In this document: in pieces, positions 33,801-46,058 of the stretch | Layout of the letters: every line of letters begins with the position of its first letter | Numbering within the stretch: the first letter of the stretch is position 1 | Assembly (NCBI GenBank): GCA_963573315.1 | Contig: OY752142.1 | Coordinates: 248,001 to 312,000 of the forward strand | Origin: Entomortierella parvispora | Lineage: Eukaryota > Mortierellomycota > Mortierellomycetes > Mortierellales > Mortierellaceae | Direction: 5' to 3' | DNA: 64,000 nucleotides | Notes under the pieces: model-generated | Seen by the model: the letters and a program-made list of their open reading frames with translations, nothing else | Database searches by the model: none | Told to the model about the DNA's origin: nothing | Program-made: the position numbers and the translations under genes

Positions 33801-36434
33801 TCTCCCATTCGAGACAAAGCAAGCTGGAAGACGGAATTTTTTGGTCATGGCGATGGCAAAAGCTTGTTGAGGGAGACCTGTCCACTCAGCCGCACTGGCA
33901 ACCAATACCGATTCATCCATCGATCTGTTCTGGAGTATGGTTTGGCGCGAGCAGTTTATGAACCTCATCCTCTTGGTGCAGGTTTGGAAGACTCTGTAGA
34001 GAAGTTGAGTTTACAGGAAGCGAATCAGGATGATACAGCCACTTTTTCAGACTCACCAATATTCCGGAAGAGTTTTATCCATGAGCCATCCATCATCAAC
34101 TTCCTGTCCGAGCGCGTCCAACAAAGTGCCAAGTTCAAGGATCAACTTCACCTGTTCATCGAACGGTCGAAAATGGATGATCGATTCATCCAGGCTGCCG
34201 CTAACGCGATCACAATTTTGGTTCGAGCAGGAATCCGATTCAATGGCGCTGATTTGAAGGGAATACGAGTTGCTGGTGCGGATCTGAGTGGCGGAGAGTT
34301 CGATTCGGCCAATCTCCAAGGAGCAGATTTGAGAAATACCATGCTTCAGAACATTTGGTTGCGTCAGGCTGACTTGAGCGATTCGCAGATGGAAGGTGTC
34401 GTATTCGGGCAATTACCATATCTTGAAATGGAGAACACGGCGCAACAATGTTTGTTCTCGCCCGACGGATTGATCATGGCCGTTCTGGTTAAGGATAACT
34501 CAGTTAATTTATATGATATTCAAACTTCAAGCTGGAGCAGAGTCGACTTTCTGGGAGACGCCAGTGCAGTCAGGAATATGCAAACCGGTGAATCTGGCTC
34601 TGGAATGAACGACCGTTCCGACACCGCGAGCGACCACCCAGATACCATGAGTGACAAACACAGTACCATACACAGCACCATAACCTGTATGGCATACTCC
34701 CCTTGTAGTTCGCAAATCATCTTGGGTACCAAGGATGGGTCTGTGCAGCTGTGGGTTACACGGACAGGCGCTGTAAGCTCGATTTTGAGCGGTCATACCG
34801 GCACCATTATTTCAGTGTCATGTTCTCCTGACGGGCGACAGATCGCCTCTGGCAGTCAAGACCGAACTGTTCGACTGTGGGATGTACCGACTGGTGCTCT
34901 AAGCCATACTTTGACAGGTCACACCTACTGGGTCAATTCTGTGGCATACACTCCCAGCGGCCAGCAGATCGCCTCCGGTAGCTGTGACACGACAGTCCGA
35001 GTATGGGATGCTCGTACTGGCGTCCTTTGTTTTACTTTGAATGGCCATACTGGTTGGGTGAGGTCCGTGGCTTACTCTCCCAACGGCCAGCTCCTTGCCT
35101 CCGGCAGTGACGATCAAACTGTGCGACTGTGGGACGCACATTCGGGTGATCTTTACACTGTTTTGAGTGGTCATGACGGCCACGTCACTTCTGTGGTGTT
35201 TTCTCCCAATGGCCAACAGATAGCCTCCAGTAGTTGGGACCGCACTGTGCGACAATGGGATTCACAGACCGGTTCTCTTATCTCCGTCTTGAGTGGCCAT
35301 GAACACCCGGTGCTATCAGTGTCATATTCATCTAGCGGCCAGCAGATTGCCTCAGGCGGCATTGACAGCAGTGTGCGACTGTGGCATTCGCATACCCGTG
35401 CTCAAGAATTTACACTGAATTGTCATACCGCCAGCGTTGTGTCCGTAGTATATTCTCCCAATAGCCGGAAAATCGTCTCTGGCAGTGAAGACAAGACGGT
35501 GCGAACGTGGGATGAGCAGACAGGAACTCCGAGTATCTCTATGAATGGCCACATTTTTGGTGTCATGTGTGTGGCAATTTCACCCAACGGGAAGCAGATT
35601 GCCTCCAGCAGTAGGGACCGCACTGTGCGACTATGGAATGCCCAGACTGGCGCTCTTAGACATACTTTGGCAGGCCACACTGGTTGGGTCACTTGTGTGG
35701 CATGTTCTCCCGACGGCCTACAGATCGCGTCTGGTAGCTGGGACAAAACTGTGCGACTATGGGATGCATTGACTGGTGCACTTATTCATATCTTGAGTGG
35801 TCACACCAACTGGTTGTACTCTGTGGCGTATTCTCCCGACGGCAAGCAGATCGTCTCAGGTGGCGACACTACTGTCAAACTTTGGGATACGGTGACAGGT
35901 ACTCTAAGCCAAACTTTGAGTGGCCACACCAGCCGGGTATTCTCTGTGATATATTCACCTAGTGGCCAGCAGATCGCATCTGGCAGCGATGGCGGTACCG
36001 TGCGACTTTGGAATACACAAACTGGTGCACTTTTCTCCACATTTACTGGCCACAATGGACCTGTTACTTCTGTGGCTTATTCCCCAAGCAGCGAGCTGAT
36101 CGCCTCAAGTAGTCAAGACGAGACTGTACGACTTTGGAGTCCGGATTCTGGTCAATGTTTATTTGTATTGAGTGGATTTCATGGCGCCGTCAACTCCATT
36201 GCTTGGCGGAACGATACTACTTTTGTGATTGGCTGCGACGACGAGTCTGTCAGCACTTGGGGGATTGCAAAGGACGAAAGTGAGATTCAGGTGTGTTTGA
36301 ATTGGCGATCAGGCCCGAAACAGCTCATGTTGTCGAATGCCTCTATTCAAGGAGTACAGGGCTTGAGCGAAGTGGACACACGACTATTCCAGCAGCATCA
36401 GGAAGCTGTGGACAGCTGGTACGATACTTCTTGA
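30823..36434 (+). CDS. NACHT - pentapeptide - WD40 protein with TPR/ARM-like N-terminus (copy C)
   Basis: Exons 30823-31022, 31120-32513 and 32596-36434; introns GTATAG...TTAG (phase 2) and GTATGA...ATAG (phase 1). 1810 aa. The ancestral start is lost (ATG to GTG at 30753), and a stop and indels follow in that frame, but the ATG at 30823 opens a frame that rejoins the ancestral one, costing about 25 residues. Order: TPR-like helices (1-67), ARM-like helical domain (to about 530), NACHT with Walker A GDSGAGKST (about 654-662) and Walker B VLICDGYDEC, STAND helical region, pentapeptide repeats, 14 WD40 blades, and a short conserved tail (HWRSGP-type). STAND proteins of this kind act as intracellular sensors in fungal self/non-self recognition. 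Adjacent blades are very similar, as if exchanged by recombination. Ligand unknown. Confidence 0.85.
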
Positions 36435-39400
36435 CCTGTGACGTGTGGGCTAGAATTCATTACGTATTCATCGAGGATCATTGTAGACATTCTCATTTTG
36501 TTTCATAATTGAGACTCCCCATCGGTTGGTTCTGTGAGATAGAGAAAAAGAATAAAAAGATCCTCTGACCCCGAGTGGACTGTTGTGAAGTGTGTTCTGT
36601 TCATTTCTCCATCTCTTTATATTTTCATGACATAAGCCGCGTGTTTATTGTTTTAGCAATGCATTTTCAAAGAAAAGAGAGAAAACAAGTTTATTTGATA
36701 GATTGCTTTGGAGGAGAGAGAGAAGAGGGTGCAGTGGAAGAGGGTATGTGCAAGAGGGAGGAGTCATTTAAAGGGGAAAAAGAAGAGAAGAGAGAATGGG
36801 TGGAAGGGGAGTGCTGTGGAGAGTATCATTTCTCCGAAATGTTGATGGAGGGCGCCCTTTACCCACTCGCGGGACAGTATCTTTGGCATGATTTGTGGTG
36901 TACATCCTCAATAAAGAGAACATCGATCCACCAGACTCACTCGTGAGCCCGCAAGCCTTACCAAGGTATCCATCAACGGGTAATCTGAAGTACTCAACCA
37001 CCGCCGATCTATCTAAGCTATCTAAGCTATCTAAGGGGAACGGGGGAGGAGAGGGGGGGTTTTCTCTCTTTTTCTTTCTTACTTTTTCATTTTTGTTTGT
37101 GTCTTGGATGAGATCCGAAGGCCAGAGACCTAGGTAGCGGATACAAAGAGAGAGGAAATGGAACATTTGATTAGTAGACCCGTTGTCAGGCGGGGTTGAG
37201 AAAGATTAGCAAGAGTAGGGCAGTGCGGACTTGCCCTCTTTTTGTTTCTTTGATCACTCTTGACCGCTTGGGCTCGATGGCAAAGGAGAGTATGGCAGGC
37301 GAATGGTACTGGCGGTCGTGCACATTGTTAAGAGTATCGATCCCGGGGCCAAGTGTCGGAATCGGCAGGCCGTCTCAAGGTCAAGGCTACAACCAAAGAC
37401 GAAGTAGAAACCCGGGACCAAAAGCCATGCCAGAGAGCAAAAGCAGTTTCTGGGTGAAGGTCACACGAGATGCTTACTGTCTTGGGGCCAAGGAGGGGTC
37501 AATCAAGGCAGACTAGACGGTCTTGAGGCCAGGGCTGAGCCATAGAAGGCGAATATTTTTATGGTCGAGACCATTCAGGCAGACCAGATCAGGCATTCCC
37601 TATTGAAGGGAGGTTCAAAGACGCCAGGTCATTTCTTGACCAGGGCGCACCAGAGCAGGCAAGTAGTCTTGCGACCGAAGCCAAGTAGGAGTCCAGGAAG
37701 AGGCAGAAGGTCTTGGAGCCGGGGCTGGTCCAAAGAAGGCAGACGTTTTTTAGCGGCCGAGACAGGGCCGGAGTGACCGAGGTCATCGTGGCACCGAAGA
37801 GGCTGGACTGAATGCAGCAGGATCGAAACACCAGGGTCAAAGACAGCAGCGATGAAGGCAGAAGGACCAAAGGGAGCAGGACCGAGGAAGCAGGACCGAG
37901 GAAGCAGGATCGATGCAGAAGGACCAAAGATAGAAGGGCCACAGGAGGGAGGACCACAGGATGGAGGACCACACGAACGAGGACCAAAGGCAGAAGGACC
38001 AAAGGTGGAAGGCAGCAGGACCGAGGTGTCAGGGCCGAGGCGGCAGGACCAAAGGCGGAAGGACCAAGGTCGTCATGGAAGCATACTTGATGGTGGCCAA
38101 GGAGGAGGCGGCAGCATGGAGGTCCGCTTGTGTGTGTGTGGAGTGGAGTGGAGTGGAGAAGAAGGATGCGGGACAAAGAGGGAGCCGTCGCTCCTTTTAT
38201 ATGGAGGGCAGCTGCTTTGTTTTTGAAATTGGGCCCAAAAATCGTTTTCGCGTGTTTTTGCGTGTTTTTGAAAAGTGGCAAAGACGCGTTGCATGGGAGG
38301 AGACATGGTCTGATGGAAGAAGGAGGAAGAGGGAGGATGATTGGCCCAGAAGATGATGGATTCGCGGATTTGGAGGGTATTCAAGCCAATTCAACGACGC
38401 ATGTCACGGGACCATGTTCTTTTCGTGCTGTCTGCTGTCTGTCGCAATGTCCGCCATTCAGTCGTTGCGGACCAAATGGCCTTGCCTGCCAGCCACTGCC
38501 AAGAGCTGCCTCCCGAACAAGAAGGCCCTTGGCTTCGATTCTCTGCTTCTCACTCCACTCCACTCTGCTCCCTTCCACACACCAAAGCACCGCGCCGCCT
38601 TCATCGGACCTGCCCTCGTCCTGCCCTCTTTGATGGTCCCGCTCTCACTCTCATCGGTCTAGCCCCTCTTCAGTCTTGCAAGTCTGGCCTTTTCATATGC
38701 CTTGGCCTCGGTGACCTCGGCGACCTCGACAAACTAGAGCTCTCCGACTCCGGCTCATCCTTGGCTGCAAACTCATCTGCCATCTCTGGCTTGCGTGACC
38801 TCGGCCATGCAGTATGAGCTCCGTCATACTTGACTCTGGTCGCAAAGCCGCCTTGCCCCTCCGACTCGGCCGAGCACCTCCTCGAGGACTGCCTCCCTTG
38901 CCTCCGCTTCTGCTCCAAGAACAAAAGTCTTTTCTAGCTTGGCGAGCTTTGGCTTCCAGACCGACTGTCCTGTGCGTTTGGCCTTGGGCCTTTTGGTCCC
39001 ATCTTTGTCTTCTATGGTCTCCGCACCAGTTTTTTTTGGATCCTATACCGACGTCAAGACGGCCCGCCTGCTCAGGATAGTCTCTGGCCCCAAAGCCGTC
39101 GGCCTTTTTTGGCCGAACCTCAGCATCTGCACTCTCTGCCCATCTTGACACCGCCCTGACCTCAAGATAGCTTGCCGTCTCTGACTCACAATATGGTCTA
39201 GCGTAGTATAGTCTGGACCCCCTGAGATAGCCTGCCGTAGAGATCTCTACGGCCTAGGCTCAATACCGCCTGCCTCTCGTATCCAAAATGTCAAGGAGTA
39301 CAGCTATATCCACCTCCTGATCCTTGGCGGTCCGACTCTGAACACAAGTGGCCAAGCACAACCAAAAGGCAAGCTGAGATGTCTTGAGCTTGGTATCTCT

Positions 39401-40161
39401 TCGCTCCCTATCATAAGAACCTCGTATTAATCAAATATCCTTTCCCTTGCTTGGGTCACCTAGATCTTTGGTCTCTTTGACCCATCAAGTATTAGAAAAG
39501 AGAAAGAAAACTTGCTTTCACATCCTCCTCCCTCAGATTAGCGGGTAGTGTAGGTGAGCGACGGGTGGGTACGTCAGGTCGCCGATGGATGTTGATGGCT
39601 GCCAGGCTACGTGTGCGGATCTCTGCTGGGGTTCGAGAACATGGGTACTTCTTCATAAGAACGTATGCCATGGCCACGCATAGATGCCGACAAGGGGTGA
39701 TCAACACTCATACCAAACATCGGCACGGTACATGTGTGGGCAAGTTTTAGAAAGCACAACGCACTTTTTCACACACTCTCTTCCAAGCATTCTCTTCCAA
39801 TGTACTCTTTCCAAAGCACATTCTTCTGAAGCACTCTACCAACTACATATGCTTTCTCTCTTTAATTCAGACAAAGTGATGAAGTACCCAGCCGACGCCT
39901 TCAGTATATGAACAGTTGATAGAAGGGGATAGTGAGAGATGTAAGTGCAGTTGAATTGAGGGTCGGGTATCGTCTGCAATGAAGATCGACCTTGTCTCTA
40001 ATGTGCAAACGACAGGTCTGTGAACAGTCTGTCGCCCTTGCACAGTCAAGGCGGCAGCTGTTTGAATTGTTGAAGGTTGAGAGAAGAAGCAAGACAATGA
40101 GAGAGCAACATGTGATGAAGGGGGAAAAGAGATAGTTGCAGGCTGGGAGCAAAGATGGAGT

Positions 40162-40235
40162 GAGGCATAGAGGCATAGAGGCATAGAGGCATAGAGGCAT
40201 AGAGGCATAGAGGCATGGAGGCATGGACGCATGGG
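40162..40235 (+). repeat. 8-bp tandem repeat (GAGGCATA)n
   Basis: About nine copies of GAGGCATA, the first ones perfect and the last with GAGGCATG variants. Confidence 0.85.
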
Positions 40236-40731
40236 AGAAAAGATTGGGAAGATGGAGGGGAGAACGAAAGAACGCGCTTCGCCCAAAAAGAGTGAGCCCA
40301 CTTACTTTTTTCTTCCTGGTTCTTGTGCGACTGCGTTCGGATCTTGCGCCAACGAATTCATCACTCCCACTTAGCTCTCTCAACACCCACGACGGCCACG
40401 AACCTTGCCTGATCCTCCAGAGCTCTCCATCTTGTTGCACCTCAAATCTCCTCCTGTGTCCTCCCTCTCCTTTGCTATGTGCCTTTCTCCTGCTCACTTT
40501 TCATTTCCATGGCGCGCCTCTTCACTCAACGCTGGCCAGACGCGACAAATCCTGGCTGTCATCCATTGTGGCCCGTGCAACGGCCCCAGGCCCCTTAAAG
40601 AATTGCGCGACCCCTTCTTTCTGACCATCCTCCATCAACTCCACAGGCCATTCCGTTTTTCTTGTTCTCAGTGTGATTCAGTCACGTGATATGGTGTTCA
40701 AATTGGTGGCGTGGGCCGCGAAAAACTAGGG

Positions 40732-40917
40732 ACTCTTGTGGAGTTGAGTGTCTGCGTGAGAGATTGTCGTGGAGTTGAGTGTCTGCGTGAGGGGTTGTCC
40801 TAGTGCTGATCATTTGCGTGAGGGACTTTCGTGGCGCTGAAGGGTTGCGTTAGAGGTTGTCGTGGTGCTCTTTGTCTGCGTGAGAGATTGTCGTGGGGTT
40901 GAGTGTGTGGACTCGTA
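40732..40917 (+). repeat. 31-bp minisatellite, six units
   Basis: Six direct units of exactly 31 bp on the pattern GATTGTCGTGGxGTTGAGTG plus TCTGCGTGAGA; spacing is strictly kept while bases vary, so the array is old. Confidence 0.8.
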
Positions 40918-41093
40918 CATTTGGTAGTATCACTTGCTTTCTTGAGGTACGACAAAGATAGGCGGCACAGTGTCTGGCGTCTTGGGGAAACATTGTCCTG
41001 TACCGCTGTGGACTCAGGTAGCGTCTCATATATCCCAAAATGCTATGAAAGGCAAGAGGAAACAGTCAGCGCCAAAGGCGTTCGTCCTGGCAA

Positions 41094-42041
41094 TCAATTC
41101 CGTGGTCGCCTTGTAGTTAGAGCAAAAATAAATCGTACCATAGCATGGGCAATGTCCACGAGTGACCTAAATGAGGCGGGCGTCCTGTCAAGCCGACGTC
41201 GCTTTATCGATTCCACCAGATAATCTCCTGGTCTCTCATGACTTTTCGATGAGGATGAAGACAACGAACCCGCCACAGTAGATAACGAATCCGTGCGGGA
41301 CGAAAGCAGAACATCAGTGGACAGAGACATGCCATGGGCCGTACCACTAGTGGACAATGGAGCTGGTTCTAAAGAGGAAGGCGTCAACCAATCGTACCAA
41401 TAGTATTCTCGGGATATCAAGCGATTCATGAGTGAAGGGGATTTACCATTTCGGACCATTGCTGTAAGTTCCTTGCTGGCGATATGAACTTGCTCTGAAC
41501 TCTCTTGCAATAGGTTCACTTTATGGTTCTTCACAATGCGGCTCGCAAGAACGGACCGAGCATCATCGTCCACGTTGTGGACTTGGGCACCAACATCTCG
41601 AAGAACTTGGAATTCGCTTTGTAAGAAGAATCCCATCCATCCTTCCCACTCCTGAATGATGGATTCTTTAGATTCCGTCGTAATCAGTCGATGCTCAAAG
41701 TATCCTCTGGGGGTTGCATGAAGAACATTGGCCAGGGCAGTAAAATAAGAAGCGCCATTGCGTTGACTATTGAGTGATGCTTGCCAGTCAACCTCCTCGC
41801 TGACGCTCTTGCCGGTCTTCTTGTTGACCTTCTTCTTGACGGTTTCTCTGTGCGAGCCTTTCCGCGACCGCTCATTACATAAAGCCTAAACGTCGAAAAG
41901 TGTTCACATCAGTATAAGTTCATCAAACAAGGCAGTGATGCGTACGTCAAAGACTATCGCCACAACAAACATTGACCAAGGTTGTGTGTCATCCTTGTTC
42001 AACGTGTTTCCGTGGGGCCACTCAGTCAACCAACACGTCAT
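41094..42041 (-). CDS. Unrecognised two-exon protein, 295 aa
   Basis: Exon 1 42041-41946 and exon 2 41885-41094, joined in phase 0 across a 60-bp intron (GTACGC ... TTTAG). Both exons stay open in the joined frame and both are protein-like. The N-terminus reads MTCWLTEWPHGNTLNKDDTQ and includes a short hydrophobic stretch (FVVAIVFD). A Lys/Arg-rich stretch follows at about 36-60. Then comes a helical, aromatic region with EWEGWMGFFL and several acidic clusters, then a Ser/Thr-rich linker (about 220-250) and a basic C-terminus. Exon 1 lies in a sequence duplicated in tandem just upstream. I recognise no domain; nuclear DNA-binding or transposon-derived origin are both possible. Confidence 0.5.
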
Positions 42042-42470
42042 TCACTCTCACACGGAGAACAAGTGAAAGGACGTTGGTACATCACCAACCCAGATGGAAA
42101 GGGAGGCTTCACCCGTTGTTTGACCAATTGACACATTCCCAACCATCCATAGGTCCCAATGACAGGAGATGCTGCCAAAGATACACACAGTTGGGCGTGC
42201 TGGCATCAAAAAACAATATGGTGAAGAGACGAATTGAGCAGCCTTTAAAAGAAGCAACAGTGACCAAGGACTTATGGGATCCTTGTTCAGCAGCTTAGAG
42301 GCGAAACCGCTCAGTCAACCAACGCAACAATTGCACTCTCATAAGGCGAACGAGTGGATGGTGCTGGTGCATCACCACTCTAATGAAAGGGTGGCTTCTC
42401 CGGTTGTTTGACCAATTAACACGTTCCCAACCATCCAGAGAACAGTTGGGTGTGCCGAATGACGCCATGC
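41996..42470. repeat. Tandem direct duplication of about 300 bp covering exon 1 of the unknown gene
   Basis: The block 41996-42170 (CTTGTTCA, CACTCAGTCAACCAAC, GGTACATCACCAA, GGGAGGCTTCACCCGTTGTTTGACCAATTGACAC, TTCCCAACCATCC) recurs at about 42288-42442 with CCGCTCAGTCAACCAAC, GGTGCATCACCA, GGTGGCTTCTCCGGTTGTTTGACCAATTAACAC and TTCCCAACCATCC. The second copy has a disrupted reading frame for exon 1, so only the copy nearer the gene can serve. Confidence 0.75.
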
Positions 42471-42908
42471 GCTCTCTTCATAACAAGTGGGTTTGGGACA
42501 TATTACCTTGTGTAATTGAAATTGAAGTGATTAAGAAAATGCAATGAGTAAGAGCGTGAGCGTGATGATGAAAAGATGAAGTAGAGTATGTACAGTACAA
42601 CGTGATGGCACATTTTCTTTTGTTCAAAGACAATCCACGCCATTATTACGTCACCGAATTTTCCTCAGGGCAGATGCACTCACATGCGCCGCCTTTGCCA
42701 CTACCCTCATGCCATCCACTCTCGCGCTTCCTTAACTTTGCCATCACCCTCACTCCCGTTGCCACCGCTCCCACGCCCTTCATCGCCTTTGCTTTTATAA
42801 CCTTTCCCTTGGCATCATCATCTTTCATTCCTCGTACACCTTTTCCTTTCTTCAGCTCTCAACTTCTTCCTCCACCCCTCAGCATCTTTTCTCATGCTTC
42901 GCAACACA

Positions 42909-45891
42909 ATGTCCATCAAACTCACTCTGCTCTGCGTTGTCGAAAACGAATCAACTCCGTTCCCTGTCGAGATTGATTCCAGCGAGTCCTTCGGCGTACT
43001 CCAAAATAAGATTAAGACCGCGAAATCCAACGCTTTGGCCGGCGTTGATGCAAACCTGCTCATCCTTTGGTCTGTCTCGATCCCCTTGGCCCCACTGAAA
43101 GAGCGCAAGCCAATCGTCCTAAATGAATGGGACTCTGCGACAGAACTCGACCCGGCCGACGACGTCTCCGATGAATTTAAGGCGCAACCACCCAAGAAAA
43201 CAATCAGCATCATTGTCCAGCGGCCAGGTAATGCAGCCTTGTTTCTCATTTATATACATGAACGACTGTGGCCAGTTGACTCTAACTTTGTTTCCACGTT
43301 TACTCACTCCGACAAAGTTCAAGCTCCTGTCCCAGCTCGAACACTGTCACCTCCGTCGCTTGAACAAGGAACAGAAGCTTGTAAGATAAGCGCATGATTA
43401 GTCGAGTCTTGTGTCCGCTCGGCGTTGGGTTGGCCACTAATATACTGCTTTAGTTAATACGCAATTAGAGAGGATCAAGGATGAATTCTTTCAGCCAGGA
43501 ACTGCAGTATCAAACTTTACTCGCTCGTTTGTGCAAGGCGAGCTCACTCTTCCTGAGGCTGATTGCTGTGTCAAGGGCTTACCAAAGGCATGGCTGCGAT
43601 CGAGTTCCTTTTCCCATCAGTCTCCTCGGCCAGCCTTATACCTCCTGCACCCAACGCGACCACACCAAACGACGGATTCAACAACGCCCCCTTCTGTGGC
43701 AGCGCTCGACACTATCAAAAAGTTTCAGAACAACGATATGATGACATTCTTTGGTGTGAGTGGCTGCGGAAAAACTCGGGCTGTCGTCGAAATGCTTGCA
43801 CAGACATGGGGGTTCTACATGAACGGCAGTCAGGCGGATCGAGGTTCCAAGGATATCACCACTATGTTTGAGTTAGCACAGGAAATGCCGGAGCGGTATC
43901 TGTCGTCCAATAAGGTGCTGAATGGTCTCAATATTCAGGCGATGACCTGCTGTCTTCTTATTTCGCGTCTCATGGTCCTGCAACACTGTCTAAGTCTCGG
44001 CCACCATGACGTATTTACCTGTGACCGTTGGATGTTATTCCAAGTATGCCCGGGAGCCTTTGACACCGCTGTACCGGATGTCTTTGACATGGTTTTCAGG
44101 GCTATACTACGCGCATATCACGATCGGACACCGTCTCTTTCGATCTTGAAGATCCTTTTGCAAGATCGATTTCGTCAGGCTCAAGACCATATCTCGTCGT
44201 TCTCTTCCGATTCTTTGCCGAATAAGCTTCTCGTCGTCCTTGATGAAGCGCAGACCTTGAGCGATCATGGGAGGGGTTATTTCGTGTCGCGTGCAGACTC
44301 CGGGGATCTTAGATCGGTCCTCTCTCCTATCATACATGGACTCAGGAGTATTTCTGCAAGCGAGCAAGACTACTGCGTGGTGACCTGTGGCACGGGCATT
44401 GGCGCAGACGAACTCGAAGTTCTGCTGAGCTCTGGAGGCATTGGAAGCAGCTGGGAACAGGTTAATCGTCGGATTGTTGACTTCCCAGGCTGGGAAACTG
44501 TGGAGCAAGTGGCAACGTACATCAATAATCTCGGGGATACAATGAGTGAGGATGACAAAGCAGTGCTTTACGAGCTGATACCCGAAAAAGCCGTTCAAGA
44601 ATTGTTTTTCAGGCTTCGGGGCAGATTCCGTCCAATCATCTCCACAATCGAGGAAATTATCGCCAACGGATCCATATCATACTGGAGAGAGGCTATCGAA
44701 CAAAGAGTGCAGTCAATGACAAGTTACCCTGAACAATTCCCAGTGCGCGGGAACCTTTGTTCTGATATCAAGAGGATGCTCGATAAGGTCTCCAAGGATC
44801 CGGCCAAATTCAAAGATGCTGTTGATATCATGCATGTTCTCAGACAGACAGTCGTTTTTCGAGCGTCTCTAGGGTTGCCTTGGAGCTTGCAAGGAGAGGA
44901 GCCTATTATGGTCGAAAGCGCCTTTGCCCGTCTTCGCGTTACTGCTGACCGAGCTGCTATGGGGAGGACAGTCGACACAGTTATTGACGAGCCATTCGTG
45001 TTCAGGGCTGCCTACAACTTTATCCAAAGAGAAGACGAAGGGTTTTACAATTTCTTCAGAGAACAGTACCGAGACTTGCAGGATCCTTCTCCAGAAGGGA
45101 AAATCTTTGAGCGACATGCACCCTTGGACCTGATCTACGCCTTCCATAACAAACGACTCAAACATGAACTATTCTCGATCCCTAAACCTGCTACGCACCT
45201 CAAGTCGCCCAAGGTCCCTATCCCAACTTTTGAGCCTGTCACATTCCCTAAGCATCTGTTCACGCACCGAGCAACGATCATCGGATGGGAAGGTTACGAG
45301 TGGGGAGCTCGGCACAATAACACGCTAACCATGCACGATTTTATGGAGGCGCACTACAGAAATGGCTCGAGAAAGGGTGATTACGAGGTACCACCATTTT
45401 ATTACCCAGGACTGTCTCCATCTGGACCTGACATCGTCTTTGTTCTGCGAATCAATAAGGTGCTTTACCCCGTATTTGTCCAAACGAAGCTCCTCAAGGA
45501 CATCTATCCAGGAGGTGTGGAGGATGCGCGGCTGACTGTGCATGAGAGTAGGATCAAAGACCATCTACCTAACCTGGCCGCGTACTGCCCTGGTGGAAAG
45601 TACCTCAGCTTGCTCTACGTCCACCCCACAATCAAAAAGACACCTCGAATGGGGTGGGATGGCGACAGCCTTTGGGATTCGAAGCCTGTGACTGGAGCTA
45701 ATGACGGCCATGGATTTGCGGAAGTTGATGAACCATTGATGCAGCTTCTTATGATCATTGATGGGAGTAATATGGGAAACTTTGTGCCAAGGGGAGTGGT
45801 TGATTTGCTCGACAGTGTGAAGGGAACTAAGCGAGTCAGTGACCAGTCTGACTTGTCTGATAGAGCAGAGAAAAAGGCCCACACTGGATAA
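42909..45891 (+). CDS. Crinkler (CRN) effector with P-loop NTPase and nuclease-like C-terminus
   Basis: Exons 42909-43227, 43318-43380 and 43454-45891, both introns phase 1; 939 aa, intact. Residues 1-107 are the CRN ubiquitin-like header: MSIKLTLLCVVENESTPFPV, later LLILWSVSIPL and a terminal TISIIVQRP in place of the HVLVxxP of oomycete CRNs. A linker leads to the CRN GLPKAWLR segment and a P-loop NTPase: Walker A FGVSGCGKT (about 228-235), Walker B LLVVLDEAQ (about 385-393). Near 785-806, GPDIVFVLRINK ... VFVQTK has the D...QxK layout of PD-(D/E)xK nucleases. This NTPase plus REase layout is a known CRN class linked by Zhang and colleagues to transposon-derived modules. CRNs act in the nucleus of the producing or a host cell. 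A TATA-like TTTTATAACC lies about 120 bp upstream. An LTR element starts 9 bp after the stop. Confidence 0.92.
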
Positions 45892-45900
45892 GAGATACGA

Positions 45901-46058
45901 TGTAACAGGAATACGGTGCACTTTCACGCGATGTGCACCTACAAAAGACTTGCAATATAATAAACCTCACTTCTTGTCTCCACTCTTCCCTCGGCCTCCT
46001 TATTCCCTCGGCCTCCTTATTCCCTCGGCCTCCTTATTCCCTCGGCCTCCTTATTGCA
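45901..46058 (+). repeat. 5' LTR of the Gypsy element, with 17-bp tandem array
   Basis: Begins TGTAACAGGAATACGG and ends TTATTGCA, matching the ends and interior of the 120-bp solo LTR at 25554-25673. It is longer (158 bp) because of four perfect copies of CCCTCGGCCTCCTTATT at 45988-46055. AATAAA at 45957-45962 probably serves as the poly(A) signal of the upstream CRN gene too. Confidence 0.8.

Larger units (their letters stand above)
36435..41093. other. 4.7 kb without a supported gene
   Basis: Low-complexity and repeat sequence. A purine-rich array of GGACCAAAGGCAGAA-like units fills about 37850-38070. A GGTCTTGxxGCCxGGGCTG...GAAGGC block occurs twice (about 37529-37570 and 37707-37765). 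8-bp and 31-bp arrays lie at 40162 and 40732. Many long open frames on both strands are products of this bias. A minus-strand cysteine-containing stretch at about 39990-40090 has a hydrophobic run before it but no start codon or splice site that would make a gene. Confidence 0.45.

Noticed and set aside
37589..38281. 230-codon minus-strand frame with many Leu/Pro/Val
   Set aside because: It is the complement of a purine-rich degenerate array (GGACCAAAGG-like units), not a gene.
39867..40497. Minus-strand frame with a hydrophobic run followed by a cysteine cluster, like a secreted peptide
   Set aside because: No start codon precedes the hydrophobic run in frame, the frame runs through the 8-bp tandem repeat, and no acceptor gives a convincing model.
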